This document shows, piece after piece, positions 12,901 through 23,185 of a stretch of DNA of 64,000 nt; position 1 is the stretch's first letter; each line of letters starts with the position of its first letter. The position numbers and the translations under genes are program-made. Origin of the DNA: Siphlonurus alternatus (taxonomy: Eukaryota; Arthropoda; Insecta; Ephemeroptera; Siphlonuridae); contig OX463779.1 in NCBI GenBank assembly GCA_949825025.1, positions 27,928,539 through 27,992,538 on the forward strand, read 5' to 3'. The notes below the pieces were generated by a model. It worked only from the letters and a program-made list of their open reading frames with translations. It was not told the origin of the DNA and ran no database searches.

Positions 12901-15900
12901 AGGATTGCCCCAGACGCCCATCGTTGAGGAGACTGACACTGGAGATGAGGACGAGGACCGTAAGTGGCGGTGCTATAGCAACACTATAGTGTTGGGGTCT
13001 TGAGGGCATATCCACGAGGAATGGAGGGTGGGTGGGGGGTCGTAAGGGTTGGACCCATTAGAGAAAAGTTCCAAGGGAGGGATTTTGTCATGAGCTGGGA
13101 GGTATATTTATGCCATATAATATACTGGATTTCTCAAGGTCCTAAACCCTAAAAACACCATATTGTCTAGGCCTCCAACGAGTGGCGATAGAGAACTGTG
13201 TAACAATCAAGTGAGCACGGAGCAGACTGACAACTTAAAAAATTATGTCTGAATGTTATACAATTGCCTATATAACAATAATTTTTGTTTTTATTGTTTT
13301 ATTCACGCATTTTTTCTTATGCATTTTTTCTTTAAAAATTCGTTTTAGTTAGCAAAAATGTTTGTACTTCGAAAATAAAACAAATAAAATTATTAAAAGT
13401 TAACGTCTAATTCACTTTGAAGTAACGAATACACAATACATAAATTTTACAAAGGAATAATTATTGCAACTACAAGATATAAATTAATATTAGAGCACTG
13501 AATGGATTAGAATTATTTATATGGAATTAGCTTTAAAACGAGACTGTTTGAAATCTATAATATAATACTATATAGTTTGAGCATTATTTCCAATATCAGA
13601 CAACCGGTTTTTGCACGAGGCGTGACTCGTGTTTGTGTGCGCAGTGGAGGCACGTCCCATCCCCATCTGCTTTCAAGGCTCGTGCGCCTGTCCACGTGGC
13701 TACTCTCTCCAGACGCCAGGCATGAAATGCCGGCCTCTGCCAGGTCCAAGCTCGGGGGTGCAGGGACACGACCATCCCCCCTCACAACGTACTGGCTCGT
13801 CTTCTTCTTCGCACGACTTTCTAGATTAGCTGCATGCCAGGTTTTAGTGCTAGACACGCATGTGATTAGGTAATAATTACGGAGGGTGCATGACTAGCCA
13901 ACATTTTTGATTTAGCGGATACTTTTAATACTTTGAGTGCAGATCTCTGGACAGCACCAACATTACTTCTGCTCTATTTGTGAGCATTGTCATGGAGGCG
14001 TGCAGGTGAAATTCAAATTAATAAATAATTTAATTAATTAAATTAAATAAATTAAATTATTCAAACAAACAGTTAAAGTTCAAGCTTTTATTTTTAAAAT
14101 ATTTTATCCTGGCACATATTTTCAATTCTAATTATCTTTAAATTGTTATTGTTCCAGGTAGCCTTTCCTGCAACCAGGTGAGCAACTGTCACCCCAACGC
14201 GCAGTGTGTGTTCATCGCCCACCTTGGCCAATACCGCTGCGAGTGCAACGCGGGCTTCGAGGGAGATGGTTACGACTGCGGAGAGATCGGTGAGAAACAG
14301 TCATGGTTCTCTGTGGTGCGTCCGTGCTAACCTGAGCTTCACCTTGCAGAGTTTTCCTGCCTTGACGTGGACATCTGCCACGTGAATGCAACGTGCGTAT
14401 ACAACGAGAATAACTCCAAATACTTATGTGCCTGTAATCCTGGGTTTGATGGAGATGGTACTACATGTTATCCCTCAGGTATTTATACATAATATGCACC
14501 GACCTCAAAAAAAATTATTGCAAAAATAATAGAGGTTGTAATGTTATGCCACGCACTCTGATTTTTTTTCCAGATCTTTAAGAATGGAAACTATTTAAAA
14601 AAAAATGTACTTCAATATATATATATTTTTTATTATTAATTTTATAATAGTTCCCGGTCTTTAATTTTTTTTTTTAAACAAAATCAGAGTGCATGGCATA
14701 ACTTTGCACCATCTATTTATTTTTGCAATACAAAATTTTGAGGTAGTATAGTCCATTACTTTGATGATTATTTTTCTATAATGTATTTGATAATTCCACA
14801 GGAGATTGTGAAAGTCACACTGATTGTTCACGGAATGCACAGTGCTTATACAATCATATTGGACACCGCTATCAATGCACCTGTAATATCGGTTTTAACG
14901 GGGATGGCAGGACATGTGAGCTGGACCGTGGTAATAAATAAACCTTAGTGATTGAAGAGGAGTGAAGATTAGTAGCTAACATAATTTCCTCTACCCAGAG
15001 TCTTCGTGCGGGACCTGCCACGAGTTCGGACAGTGTGTGTTCCAGCGAGCCAGCAACCAGTACGGTTGCGAGTGTCTCCCGGGGTACTTGGGTGATGGCA
15101 AGAGCCGCTGTGAGAGGGAGAGGCCGGGCTGCAACGTCCTCAACGACTGCGGCTCGCACGCTGAGTGTGTGTTGAACCAGAACGAGGGAGGGTACCGCTG
15201 CAAGTGCCTCGCGGTAAGTTTCTCTGGCAGCATATAGAGACTTAAAGTGTTCCCCGGTGGGAAAAATAGGTTTGGATAGGACGGTCATGGGAACACCAAA
15301 AAATATATTTGTATTATAGTTTCTTGACTTTTCATCATTAAATTTGTAGTAGTTAAATTAAATTTGTAAACAATAAAAAGTATGTGTATTGTAAACACAC
15401 AAGCCCATAAGAAGATAAAGATAAAAATAATAGATAGATAAGATAAAGTTATAAAGATTCCGCTAGCTACAATTCTATTTCGTCATTCCACCTTGAGGTT
15501 AGGCACCTTGTCCAGCACAAAAATAGTAATAATAAAAGGGAAAAAGAACACGTTACATGCGAAGCAATGGCAAATAAATATAGTAATTAAGGTGGATAGT
15601 TACTATTGAATTTAAAAAGGTGTACCCTTACACCTGACTAGCATAAAAGTTCCATAAGAAGAGGGGTCATACGTTTTTTAAATTCACTAAATTGTACAAA
15701 TAGCATTGGTGCTCCACAGTAAATTCTGATTCCTCATGTTCTCCACACCGACAGGGATTCTCCGGGGACGGTCACCGCTGCGTGCCGACCCTGACGTGCG
15801 ACCAGGACCGCAGTGTTTGCCACGCGGACGCGGACTGCGTGCCCGAGAGCCGAGAGTACGTGTGCCGGTGCAGGGACGGGTTCGCTGGGGACGGACTCAT

Positions 15901-16923
15901 GTGTCGGCCGGCGCAGAACCACGAGGGACAGTTCCTGCTGGTGAACCAGGGCATGGCCACGTTGCGCATCCCCTTCATTCCAACATTCGCAAACCGAGGC
16001 AGACCGATTCAAATCCAGTATTACCAGATCGCAGTTGGTACGTTCCTCGTAAACAGTATCCATATAAAATATATTATTGTTACTTATTGACACGATGCTG
16101 TGTTGCAGGTATTGACATCGACTGCCTCGAGGGCCGGGTGTACTGGGGTGACGTCAACGGAAAGGCCATCAAGAGCTGCAAGTACGACGGTGCTGACAGG
16201 GAAAACGTCATCGTGAAGGACGTCGAGGCTCCCGAGGGAATCGCCGTGGATTGGGCGTCTCGAAATATTTACTGGACAGACTCGTCTTTGAAACACGTGG
16301 AGGTCGCTAGTATAGATCTACCCAGACGTAGGAAAATCCTCGCCTCTGAAAATTTGGTAAACCCTCGTGGCATTGCAATCCATCCAAGTCAAGGTAAATT
16401 ATTCTGGAGTGACTGGAATAGAGAAAGTCCTAAAATTGAAAGAGCTAATATGGATGGTACTGGTCGTTCTATTCTTGTACGTGATGGATTACAACTACCA
16501 AATTCATTAGCTGTTGATATTGCTAGAGATGAGTTATGCTGGGCAGACGCAGGTACTAAAACTATTGAATGTATTGGAATTCACAACAATTTCCGCCGTA
16601 CTGTAGTCTCAGAATGTAGCTATCCTTTCGGACTGACTTTGTCCGAGAGCCACTACTATTGGACGGATTGGGCCACCAAGAAAGTCGAGAGCGCCGCGAG
16701 ACCTTCGGGAGAGTTACTGGACGCCCTCGAGGTACCACTGGGGGGTAGTGGCAGCCTTTTCGGTATCGTGGCTGTTCCGGACAGGTGTCCGAGACTGTCC
16801 AGCGCGTGCCAGGCTGAAGACGCGTGCCCGGACGGTTACCTTTGTCTGCCGAATGGTCGCGGAGGACGCAGCTGTGTGTGTGCCGATACTGGCGAGGGAG
16901 CTCTGTGTAACGATATTCTTTAA
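3781..16923 (+). CDS. Ndg: Nidogen/entactin, complete, 20 exons
   Basis: Exons: 3781-3975, 7218-7354, 7962-8103, 8441-8646, 9300-9394, 9447-9593, 10141-10374, 10690-10890, 10960-11181, 11243-11336, 11720-11892, 12176-12385, 12663-12959, 13645-13743, 14158-14289, 14350-14478, 14802-14930, 14999-15213, 15755-16037, 16109-16923. Phases match at every junction and give about 1384 aa, close to usual nidogen length. Order: signal peptide (1-19), NIDO, EGF, G2F beta-barrel, EGF array, YWTD propeller, terminal Cys-rich module. Nidogen is a secreted basement-membrane linker that binds laminin and type IV collagen. The TAA is at 16921. Exon 14 could instead end at 13788, which keeps phase and adds 15 residues. 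Exon 6 must start at the inner acceptor (9447) to hold frame. Several exons are markedly AT-richer at third positions than their neighbours. Confidence 0.93.
5765..6088. mobile_element. CRE-bearing hairpin MITE, family H1, copy 1
   Basis: The left arm (ttggataga ggacctcgagttatgtactg) and the right arm are inverted copies over about 140 bp each. Each arm carries the octamer TGACGTCA close to the centre (about 5891 and 5950). It sits in nidogen intron 1. A second copy lies at 20075-20378. No ORF is present. The rest of intron 1 (3976-7217) is AT-rich with simple repeats (poly-A/TAA at 4407-4445, poly-A at 5511-5534) and a GC-richer patch near 6240-6440 with no coding signature. Confidence 0.75.
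7218..9394 (+). CDS. Ndg: Nidogen exons 2-5: NIDO domain
   Basis: Exons 7218-7354, 7962-8103, 8441-8646 and 9300-9394 encode the extracellular NIDO domain (about residues 66-258). Signatures are VNINGLLSFL, APLYTDVDTS, FQATSLFIATWKDVGYF, NTFQVVIASDGTSSYALLLY and GQWLFSIG. The intron between the first two exons is mostly a palindromic MITE (7604-7919) ending about 40 bp before the acceptor, yet a usable acceptor tttactcag remains. In exon 4 an earlier acceptor at ctctgcag is excluded because it runs into TGA at once. Confidence 0.9.
7604..7919. mobile_element. CRE-bearing hairpin MITE, family H2, copy 1
   Basis: Inverted arms of about 140 bp begin ggagtattgtcctcaat and contain gatagagggtgcaaagttatgct. 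GTGACGTCAC occurs on both sides of the loop (about 7731 and 7778). The element occupies over half of nidogen intron 2. Related copies lie at 14500-14752 and, degraded, at 58950-59200. Confidence 0.75.
9447..9593 (+). CDS. Ndg: Nidogen exon 6: EGF module between NIDO and G2F
   Basis: The exon encodes one six-cysteine EGF module with ECHSKAQCIDH and CLCQDGFYGNGHNC. The preceding intron is only 52 bp. Of two nearby AG acceptors, only ctgcag|tttctc restores the phase-1 frame, giving DTGFSQAGGTV. Confidence 0.88.
10141..11181 (+). CDS. Ndg: Nidogen exons 7-9: G2F beta-barrel
   Basis: Exons 10141-10374, 10690-10890 and 10960-11181 (about residues 308-526) form the G2F domain, the family's perlecan/collagen IV-binding beta-barrel with a GFP-like fold. 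They begin DIPLRVNGKVSGTLNGV and include GRTYTAISRVPEALGF and SFFTRKFKLGGDGG. The middle exon has AT-rich third positions while both neighbours are strongly GC-rich, although reading frame and domain continuity are intact. Confidence 0.88.
11243..16037 (+). CDS. Ndg: Nidogen exons 10-19: EGF array
   Basis: Ten exons (11243-11336, 11720-11892, 12176-12385, 12663-12959, 13645-13743, 14158-14289, 14350-14478, 14802-14930, 14999-15213, 15755-16037) encode about ten Cys-rich EGF-type modules. Most are cut by phase-1 introns, so modules are shuffling-competent. The second is calcium-binding type (DVNECLSGQHHC...GTYRCQC). Exon 12 adds a Gly/Pro/His-rich linker. Exon 13 ends in an acidic linker (TDTGDEDED), followed by an atypical short Cys module in exon 14. 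The last array exon ends with a non-EGF stretch (FLLVNQGMATLRIPF) leading into the propeller. Confidence 0.88.
14500..14752. mobile_element. Hairpin MITE, family H2, copy 2
   Basis: The arms match 7604-7919 (ttatgccacgcactctgatttt on the left, inverted on the right as aaaatcagagtgcatggcataa), but the CRE-containing centre has been lost to AT-rich sequence. It fills most of the nidogen intron at 14479-14801. Confidence 0.65.
15480..15600. repeat. Dispersed repeat shared with 42449-42530
   Basis: ccttgaggttaggcacctt, then gtccagcac, and further on gttacatgcgaagcaatggc, recur with substitutions at 42449-42530 in the same order. It lies in nidogen intron 18 (15214-15754). It is an interspersed repeat of unknown class with no visible termini. 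Confidence 0.55.
16109..16923 (+). CDS. Ndg: Nidogen exon 20: YWTD propeller and C-terminal module
   Basis: A single long exon carries five LDLR-type Y-W-T-D repeats (YWGD, YWTD, FWSD, CWAD, YWTD), the six-bladed propeller that in family members binds the laminin gamma chain. A Cys-rich EGF-like tail (CPDGYLCLPNG, SCVCADTGEGALC) follows before TAA. Third-position composition switches from GC-rich to AT-rich at about 16340-16620 and back again inside this exon, without loss of frame. Confidence 0.92.
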
Positions 16924-18240
16924 ATTCCTCTGGATAGTCTACTTTGTAATCATTCAACTTCACAGTATACTTTTGTTGCCACAATCATTAGCATTAAAGA
17001 AAAAAATATATACACCCAGTGCTTATCTAGATAAATACAAAAATAACATACCAAACCTTGCATCTATTTCAATTTAAAAAAATATAAATATATAAGCAGC
17101 TTTTGTTAGGTAATAATTACTAGCCATTTTATAATAACATGTCATTAAAAATTTAATTTTCTTTTGATAAATCCGTGGAAATTTCTATACAGTATAATTT
17201 ATAGTTTCTTCCTGGTTTTAGATAATTATAATATTTGAAATTTTATATTGTGCTATAATGGTGTTTTTGTGTAAAATAATAATAATAATAAAAAACATAA
17301 AAATTCCTTGTATTATTTTGATAAAACATTCTTGTTTGATAGTAAATTGAAAAAGAGAAAAGAAACTGAATTAATTCAGTTAAAAAAATAGAGAAAATTA
17401 TAGCTTGAATTACAATAAAATATCCCAGAATAATATTGTTCTACATTGAAAAAATTAACTTGCAGCATGCAGCATAATATATGGAATATATATATGCATA
17501 GCTATTGTTTATTGTTGATTATTCCTACAGGCTACAGGAAGCAGTATGCATTTAGCAGATTTAGCTGCATAATTTAGTACATTTCCGATTATTTTGAATT
17601 TGTAAGGAGACATTTTTAGTAGTTGCATCGGGTTGCATGTTGCATTGCATCTTGAATATCGCAGTAAATAGTTTGAAAGAGGGCTGAGTTTGGTTAGTGA
17701 TGAGGGGGTGCCGGAGCAACTTGGCTACCAACTGCCCCACAGAACAAAAATTGTGTGCTGGGTATGTCTTGATTGCCATACCCCGCCGACCGGTTAGAGC
17801 CGACGTGCCATCAAAGCAGCAAGCACCCTTTTCTAACATTTTAAGTATGAATTTCGAGCAATATATTTTCCGATTTATATCCACTTCGCGAGTTCCATCG
17901 GTAGTAAGTAAAAAATCTATTAATATACTCATCAAATTAAAAAATATTGAAATAGAATAAATCAAAGCAATAAACATGGATATTTAAAGTACTTTATAAA
18001 TATAAAAAAAGTTAAATATAAACCTTTTTTTAATTTTTTTCCTAAATTTTAAAATGTTCTGTTTGTGCTGCCATCTATGAATAATAAAAGAAAACCTATT
18101 TATTTTATTTTAAAAACTTTTTAAGACACCTATTGAGCAAATTTTAAACTACTACGAATTTTTATAACTACCGCGAAAGAAAGTAAAAAATAAAAAGACA
18201 GAGGAAATATCAAAGTTCCTCGAACTTTGGGAAATATTGG
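16924..18240. other. Intergenic, no supported gene
   Basis: This AT-rich stretch follows nidogen. A GC-richer patch at 17690-17815 opens frames on both strands but shows no recognisable domain, splice context or start, so no gene is called. Confidence 0.5.
17287..17292 (+). terminator. Possible nidogen poly(A) signal
   Basis: An AATAAA lies about 365 bp after the nidogen stop, with another (acaataaaat) near 17412. Which one is used cannot be told from sequence. Confidence 0.25.
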
Positions 18241-18250
18241 GTGCGCCACG

Positions 18251-18337
18251 AAGATGTTCTAAGATGTTCTAAGATGTTCTAACCACGTTTAACTATACCT
18301 GTTTTACGTGTTAAACCACCTAGTTAAACGTGGTTAG
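18251..18337. repeat. Triplicated decamer joined to a short hairpin
   Basis: AAGATGTTCT is repeated three times in tandem (18251-18280) and runs straight into an imperfect inverted repeat, ctaaccacgtttaacta and tagttaaacgtggttag (18279-18337). It looks like a small MITE-like hairpin whose flank has expanded. Confidence 0.5.
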
Positions 18338-18845
18338 AAACCTGGCCGAACCTGGCTAACTGCATGCTTCTCGTGAATCGCGCCCATTATAAATAAATAA
18401 ATAAAATATATCGTCTTTATTGAGGGCGGGATTTAGGCCATTAGGCCCACTCTTCCATCCAACCCAATAAAAATACAATGAAGATATTTTTAATTTTAAT
18501 AGCCAGCTAGTAGCAGAGACCTGAGAGCCATTATAATAGTAACAAGATTTCAATATCAAATGAAGTTAATACGATAAACGCAATGATGAATAATTTAGTT
18601 ATTAACGCATCGTTTCACAATTTCCACATCGATCAATTAAATTTAATCGATAGCATAATAATATATATTATATATATTTTGAGATAGCTGTAGAGACTAC
18701 ATAATATTTATACGCTTATGCACTTAATTATATTATATAAATATAATTAAATAATATTTTATTATTTATTATATGCATCAATGCCAAATAGAATTAAAGA
18801 AATATAATTATATTATACATTGCTGTTTATTACTATATACATCAG

Positions 18846-19017
18846 CAGGCGCGGATCCGGAGGGGAGGGGGCAGCCCACCCCCCCCCCCGAAATTTTGAA
18901 TTTAACATGGTCAATATAGGCACTTCTCCCACTCCAATTTTTTTTTAACATTGGCCTTATAAAGGAAGCCCCCCCCCCCCCCCCCCCCGAGATAATTTTT
19001 TCCTGGATCCGCGCCTG
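18846..19017. mobile_element. hAT-type MITE, 172 bp, copy 1
   Basis: Terminal inverted repeats CAGGCGCGGATCC and GGATCCGCGCCTG bound an element containing long C-runs (18884-18893 region and 18969-18988). CAGG-starting termini with GCGGATC are typical of hAT elements. The flanks tacatcag and tacatttc are an imperfect 8-bp target duplication. A left-truncated relative is at 26459-26568. Confidence 0.7.
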
Positions 19018-20074
19018 TACATTTCAGTCTATCGTGTGATTGATAAGGTTGCGAACAAACACGCGGAGAATAGTAGATCTCCTCATCACGAGTTAACGCG
19101 CTGGGTGGGGTGATGAGGGTAACTGAACGAATCACTGTATTGAAAGTGAAAAGTGACGACAAACTTGCAATTGCGCACGAGTTAGTTGGTGGGCATGAGT
19201 CAGTCGCCGGCCGGCACCCACCAAGCCACACGTACCGCACTGATAAGAGATGAGATAACAAAGGCAGCCAACTGATAACAAAATATATCGACACTTGAGT
19301 GACGCCCCGTCGTCATCCTTCAACTGAAAATCCATCTGCTTCGTGCAACTATAAACGTACTAGAAAATACATCATTATGTTCACGCAACTTTGAATTATT
19401 AACAAGTCAATAAGTACAGTGAAAGACATATCAATTTAAATTATTGATAAAATCGACGCTGTTATTAACAAATCAATAATAAATTATGAATTATATGGTT
19501 ACGAAATAAAATTACATAAAATAAGAGCAATTTGATACATGCACCATTTCATAAGAAATTAATAAATTCTTCAATTAATATTAATGTAAAATATAATATA
19601 TACATTCTATTCTATTTAACAATCGTAATTTATTTAGTGCGATTGTGAGGAAATTATAGCTTAAATTTGTAAAACTTATTTACTTTTTTTTTGTTCTTTT
19701 ACTCGATTACACAGCTAGCACACCGCATGTATATAAGCAAAAGAAAACGTATTCTAGAAGAACAAATATAACAATTATTATTAAGTACGTTGTAGACATT
19801 CCGATGATTATTAGTCATAATTGATTTTAGTATTTTTTTACAATTATTAAGCTTATATCTATAAAATGATAAAAACAATTGGCGACTCATGCTACGATAT
19901 TAAGTCAAAGAATGTTGCGATAAATGTCACGTAGACTTGTGCTGATATTAGTAGGAGTAGATAGCTGAATATAATATGTATACAACGGAAAGAAATTAAA
20001 ATGACACATTTTTGAAGTTTCATGATGACCTATATAGTGAACTCACTTGTCAGCTGAAATTTCAGTTTTCAGAT

Positions 20075-20378
20075 GTATTTTTATTGTATATTTGGATGGA
20101 GGTACTCGAGTTATGTACTGTCAATTTTTTTTAGACTTTTTTGAACCCTCCAACACCCTTAAAATCGTGCTGCAAAACGCTGTGACGCTATAATCATGAA
20201 TAAAATCATGCAAATATTTAACACGGAAGCATAATGGAAAGACGTTGCAAGACTATGACGTCACAGCGTCTTTCTCCCTTCGATCTTGCAAGTGCTGGAG
20301 GGTTAAAAAAAATGACAAAACATAATTCGAGGTCATATTCTAAATAAATATTATGTAATAAAATTTTAATAAAGGTTT
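20075..20378. mobile_element. CRE-bearing hairpin MITE, family H1, copy 2
   Basis: Both arms align with 5765-6088 (ctcgagttatgtactgtcaa on the left, and its diverged inverse on the right). One arm still carries TATGACGTCACAGCG near 20258; the other has lost the octamer (GTGACGCTATA). Sequence between 19340 and 20075 and from 20379 to 20890 is AT-rich and shows no gene. Confidence 0.7.
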
Positions 20379-20893
20379 ACATTTTGTGAAACGGAAGCCA
20401 GCTAGGGAAATTATAAAAGTTATTTAACACAAATTTTACGATAACCATCCTCATGCAAGCAGATTGCGTATACCAGCTCGCTTCATGACGCCAACAAGAA
20501 TTTTCTGTACCTGCCAAACGAGATAACTCCAATGTGTGGACAGCACGGGTGGCCGACAAACAGCAACTCGCTTCATAATTGATGTTATATTATGGAGGGT
20601 ATATCACTCATTTAAACTGGGGGGTCGTGCTGGTGTCGACAGGGTCAACTAGTTCACGCTGACTTGGTTTTATAATGTCAAAAGCGCATTCCAAAACGTA
20701 TACACGCTGCACTATTTCGAATACGGAACAAACTTAATAATTCACACTAAAGTCGTTCACAACTCACAACCGATACACGTTACAAAAATCTGCGTACTCT
20801 GGAAATGGTTACAATTATTTTAAGTTAAGTACAATAAATAAACAAATAAATAACATAAAGAGATCATACTAATTATAAGTAATTAAAGGATCC

Positions 20894-21108
20894 TTTATAA
20901 TATAATATAATATAATATAATATAATATAATATAATATAATATAATATAATATAATATAATATAATATAATATAATAAATATAATATAATATAATATAAT
21001 ATAATATAATATAATATAATATAATATAATATAATATAATATAATATAATATAATATAATATAATATAATATAATATAATATAATATAATATAATATAAT
21101 ATAATATA

Positions 21109-21197
<89 letters not shown>
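20894..21197. repeat. (ATAAT)n pentanucleotide array passing into (TA)n
   Basis: About 220 bp of near-perfect TATAA/ATAAT pentamers with one interruption (near 20975, ataataaatata) run directly into about 80 bp of pure TA. The TA tract probably arose from, or seeded, the pentamer by slippage. Such arrays often collapse in assemblies, so the length is uncertain. Confidence 0.9.
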
Positions 21198-21201
<4 letters not shown>

Positions 21202-21589
21202 CAGTATACAATATATATGTAAATTGTATTATTTAAATATTTTAAATCAACATTATATTATAATTATAATAATTTACTGTAGAAAATAGAAATTAAATTT
21301 ATAATGATATATTTTTCCTTTTCATTAAAATGGGATTAGAATATGAAAATACTGTACCGGCTGGTACATAAAACATTTTAGTAAATATAGCTATAGCTTT
21401 TTTTGTGCAAAGGGTATTCATACTGATTGTATTTGTTTTATTTCATTTTTCGGACTTTTAACCTTTGCTGGTGTTCGATGTAATCCTTTTGTATGTAGTA
21501 TAATATGTTGCGATGATCACTTAGTGTTCTTGCTCGTTACTAACACTAGCATGTACTACACGCGACATACATGACATACAGTATATATT

Positions 21590-21640
21590 ATCACTACGTT
21601 TCGAGAGTCAAAACCGCTCTCTTCCTCAGGTGATTTGAGA
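21590..21640 (-). ncRNA. Degenerate hammerhead-like motif, possible retroelement remnant
   Basis: On the minus strand, CCTGAGGA is followed by a GAGAG...CTCTC stem with a nine-base loop and then GAAACGTAGTG. This resembles the hammerhead core (CUGAUGA, stem II, GAAAC) but with G where the core has its conserved U, so self-cleavage is doubtful. Similar 'CCTGAGGAAG...GAAACGT' stretches are common around retroelement ends. No reverse transcriptase frame is nearby. Confidence 0.25.
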
Positions 21641-21697
21641 CTGAGTACTGTTGTACCTAGAGCACTTGGAGATACCTGATCATATCAGTATAAGACT

Positions 21698-22115
21698 TTT
21701 TTTTTTTTTTTACAAGGATACACCCCTAAGAGCTTACAGCTCCCGGCGGGGTAATGAGTATAGGGATAAGGTAGGGAAAGGATGGCGACCATGGCCTGTT
21801 ACGCGTCCCATGCAGCATTTGCTGAGGTGAGACTGAGGGAACCGTGGAAAACCTCAGTCAGGACGGACACCTCTACTTTTTATCAATGAGCCAAAGTGAT
21901 GTCCAAAGCTTGGGAAACCACACACAATAAGTGCATCACTACACTGTGGGTGGAAAGCGAGACGAATTTACCCCAGGGAGGGAGCAACGTAATTTTTACT
22001 TGAAACGATCACCCATCCAAGTACTAACCAAGCACGACCTGACTTCCGTGATCTAACGAGAACCGGTCAACTTTGAGAAGGGTGGGAAGGATATGCCTTC
22101 TCCCGCCTGCCCGTC
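21698..22115 (-). mobile_element. 5S rRNA-derived SINE, copy B
   Basis: The minus strand from about 22075 reads CCGGTTCTCGTTAGATCACG, then TTAGTACTTGGATGGGTGA, the 5S internal control region, followed by the common body. The tail is the T-run at 21699-21712. It lies head-to-head with copy C, separated by about 45 bp of A/T-rich spacer. Confidence 0.82.
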
Positions 22116-22159
22116 TATAACTTTTATTACTAAAATAAAAAAAAAAAAGTCTTTTTTAT

Positions 22160-22555
22160 GCTGCATACAAGAAACAGTGCATTGACCGGTTCTCGTTAGA
22201 TCACCGAAGTCAGGCTACGTCGAGCGTGGTTAGTACTTGGATGGGTGACCGTTTCAAGTAAAAAATACGCTGCTCCCTCCCTGGGGTAAATTCATCTCGC
22301 TTTCCACCCAGTGCAGTGATGCACTTGTGTGTGGTTCCCCAGGCTTTGGACATTGCTTTGGTCCACTGAGAAAAAGTAGAGGTGTCCGTCCTGACTGAGG
22401 TTTTCCACGGTTCCCTCAGTCTCACGTCAGCGAATGCTGGGACGCGTAAGCATGCAGGCCGTGGCCACTATCCGTTCCCTACCTTATCCCTACCCAGTAC
22501 CCCGCCGCGAGCTGTAAGCTCTTAGGGGTGTATCCTTGTGAAAAAAAAAAAAAAA
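22160..22555 (+). mobile_element. 5S rRNA-derived SINE, copy C
   Basis: From 22183 the plus strand reads ACCGGTTCTCGTTAGATCAC, then GAAGTCAGGC, TTAGTACTTGGATGGGTGA, close to 5S rRNA through box C. It then departs into the SINE body (ctgactgaggttttccacgg) and ends in an A-tail at 22540-22554. With copy B it makes an inverted pair of about 850 bp that could form a long hairpin. Confidence 0.85.
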
Positions 22556-23185
22556 TTCTGAAATATTGCATCATGCAGCTCATATATTACTCCCCTTATA
22601 TGTTATAATAATATAATATGTCTGCTTATAAAAACAAAACAAAAAAATGATCGGTAATATTATGCCATATTTTTAAAGGTGTACCAAAGTGAATACTCTT
22701 TTTTTTTTTTTTTTTTTTACATATTCGAGGGCAACTAAGAATTATTCCGATATCCCTGTGGCTCAATATTTTCATACGATGCCTACCGTCATGCCTAGTT
22801 GTTTTACAATTAATTATAATTATTTAGTTTGAAAAGTGAGTTGAAAAACCGTTGGTTGATTCAAGCCGGTGCGCGCCCGCAGCGGCCGGTGATACGACAA
22901 GGAGGGGGTGGAAGGAGGTTCCCCCGATTCACGGGATATTCGTAGGTATTTTCTTCTTCCAATTTTTATATTATTATTTTGTTTTACGCAATTAACTTTC
23001 AAGTGAGTGTCGAACTCGAACGTAGCATCAGCAGACATAGTACGTAAGTTGCCGCCCGCTCGAGTGATCCATCCCACCTCTGTCAGATAAAGTCAGTCGG
23101 CTTTACTACTCTAGCTATCTCTCACGGCGGCTGGGTGTGCCTCCCTCCGCGAGCTGCTGCTTTGAGTATCAGTACATCACAAACC
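22556..23185 (+). promoter_or_regulatory. Upstream region of the fatty acid 2-hydroxylase gene
   Basis: AT-rich sequence with a T-run at 22700-22717 gives way after 22850 to a GC-richer promoter-like block. A TCAGTC initiator-like site lies at about 23092, giving a leader near 95 bases. No TATA box is obvious. Antisense frames here are not supported by domains or splice sites. Confidence 0.3.

Noticed and set aside
17561..17977. 138-codon minus-strand frame
   Set aside because: AT-rich, no recognisable motif, no splice or promoter context.
19132..19335. Minus-strand frame MDFQLKDDDGASLKCRYI... with a hydrophobic stretch
   Set aside because: A donor-like gtacgt follows, but no downstream exon is visible before nidogen and no homology is recognised.
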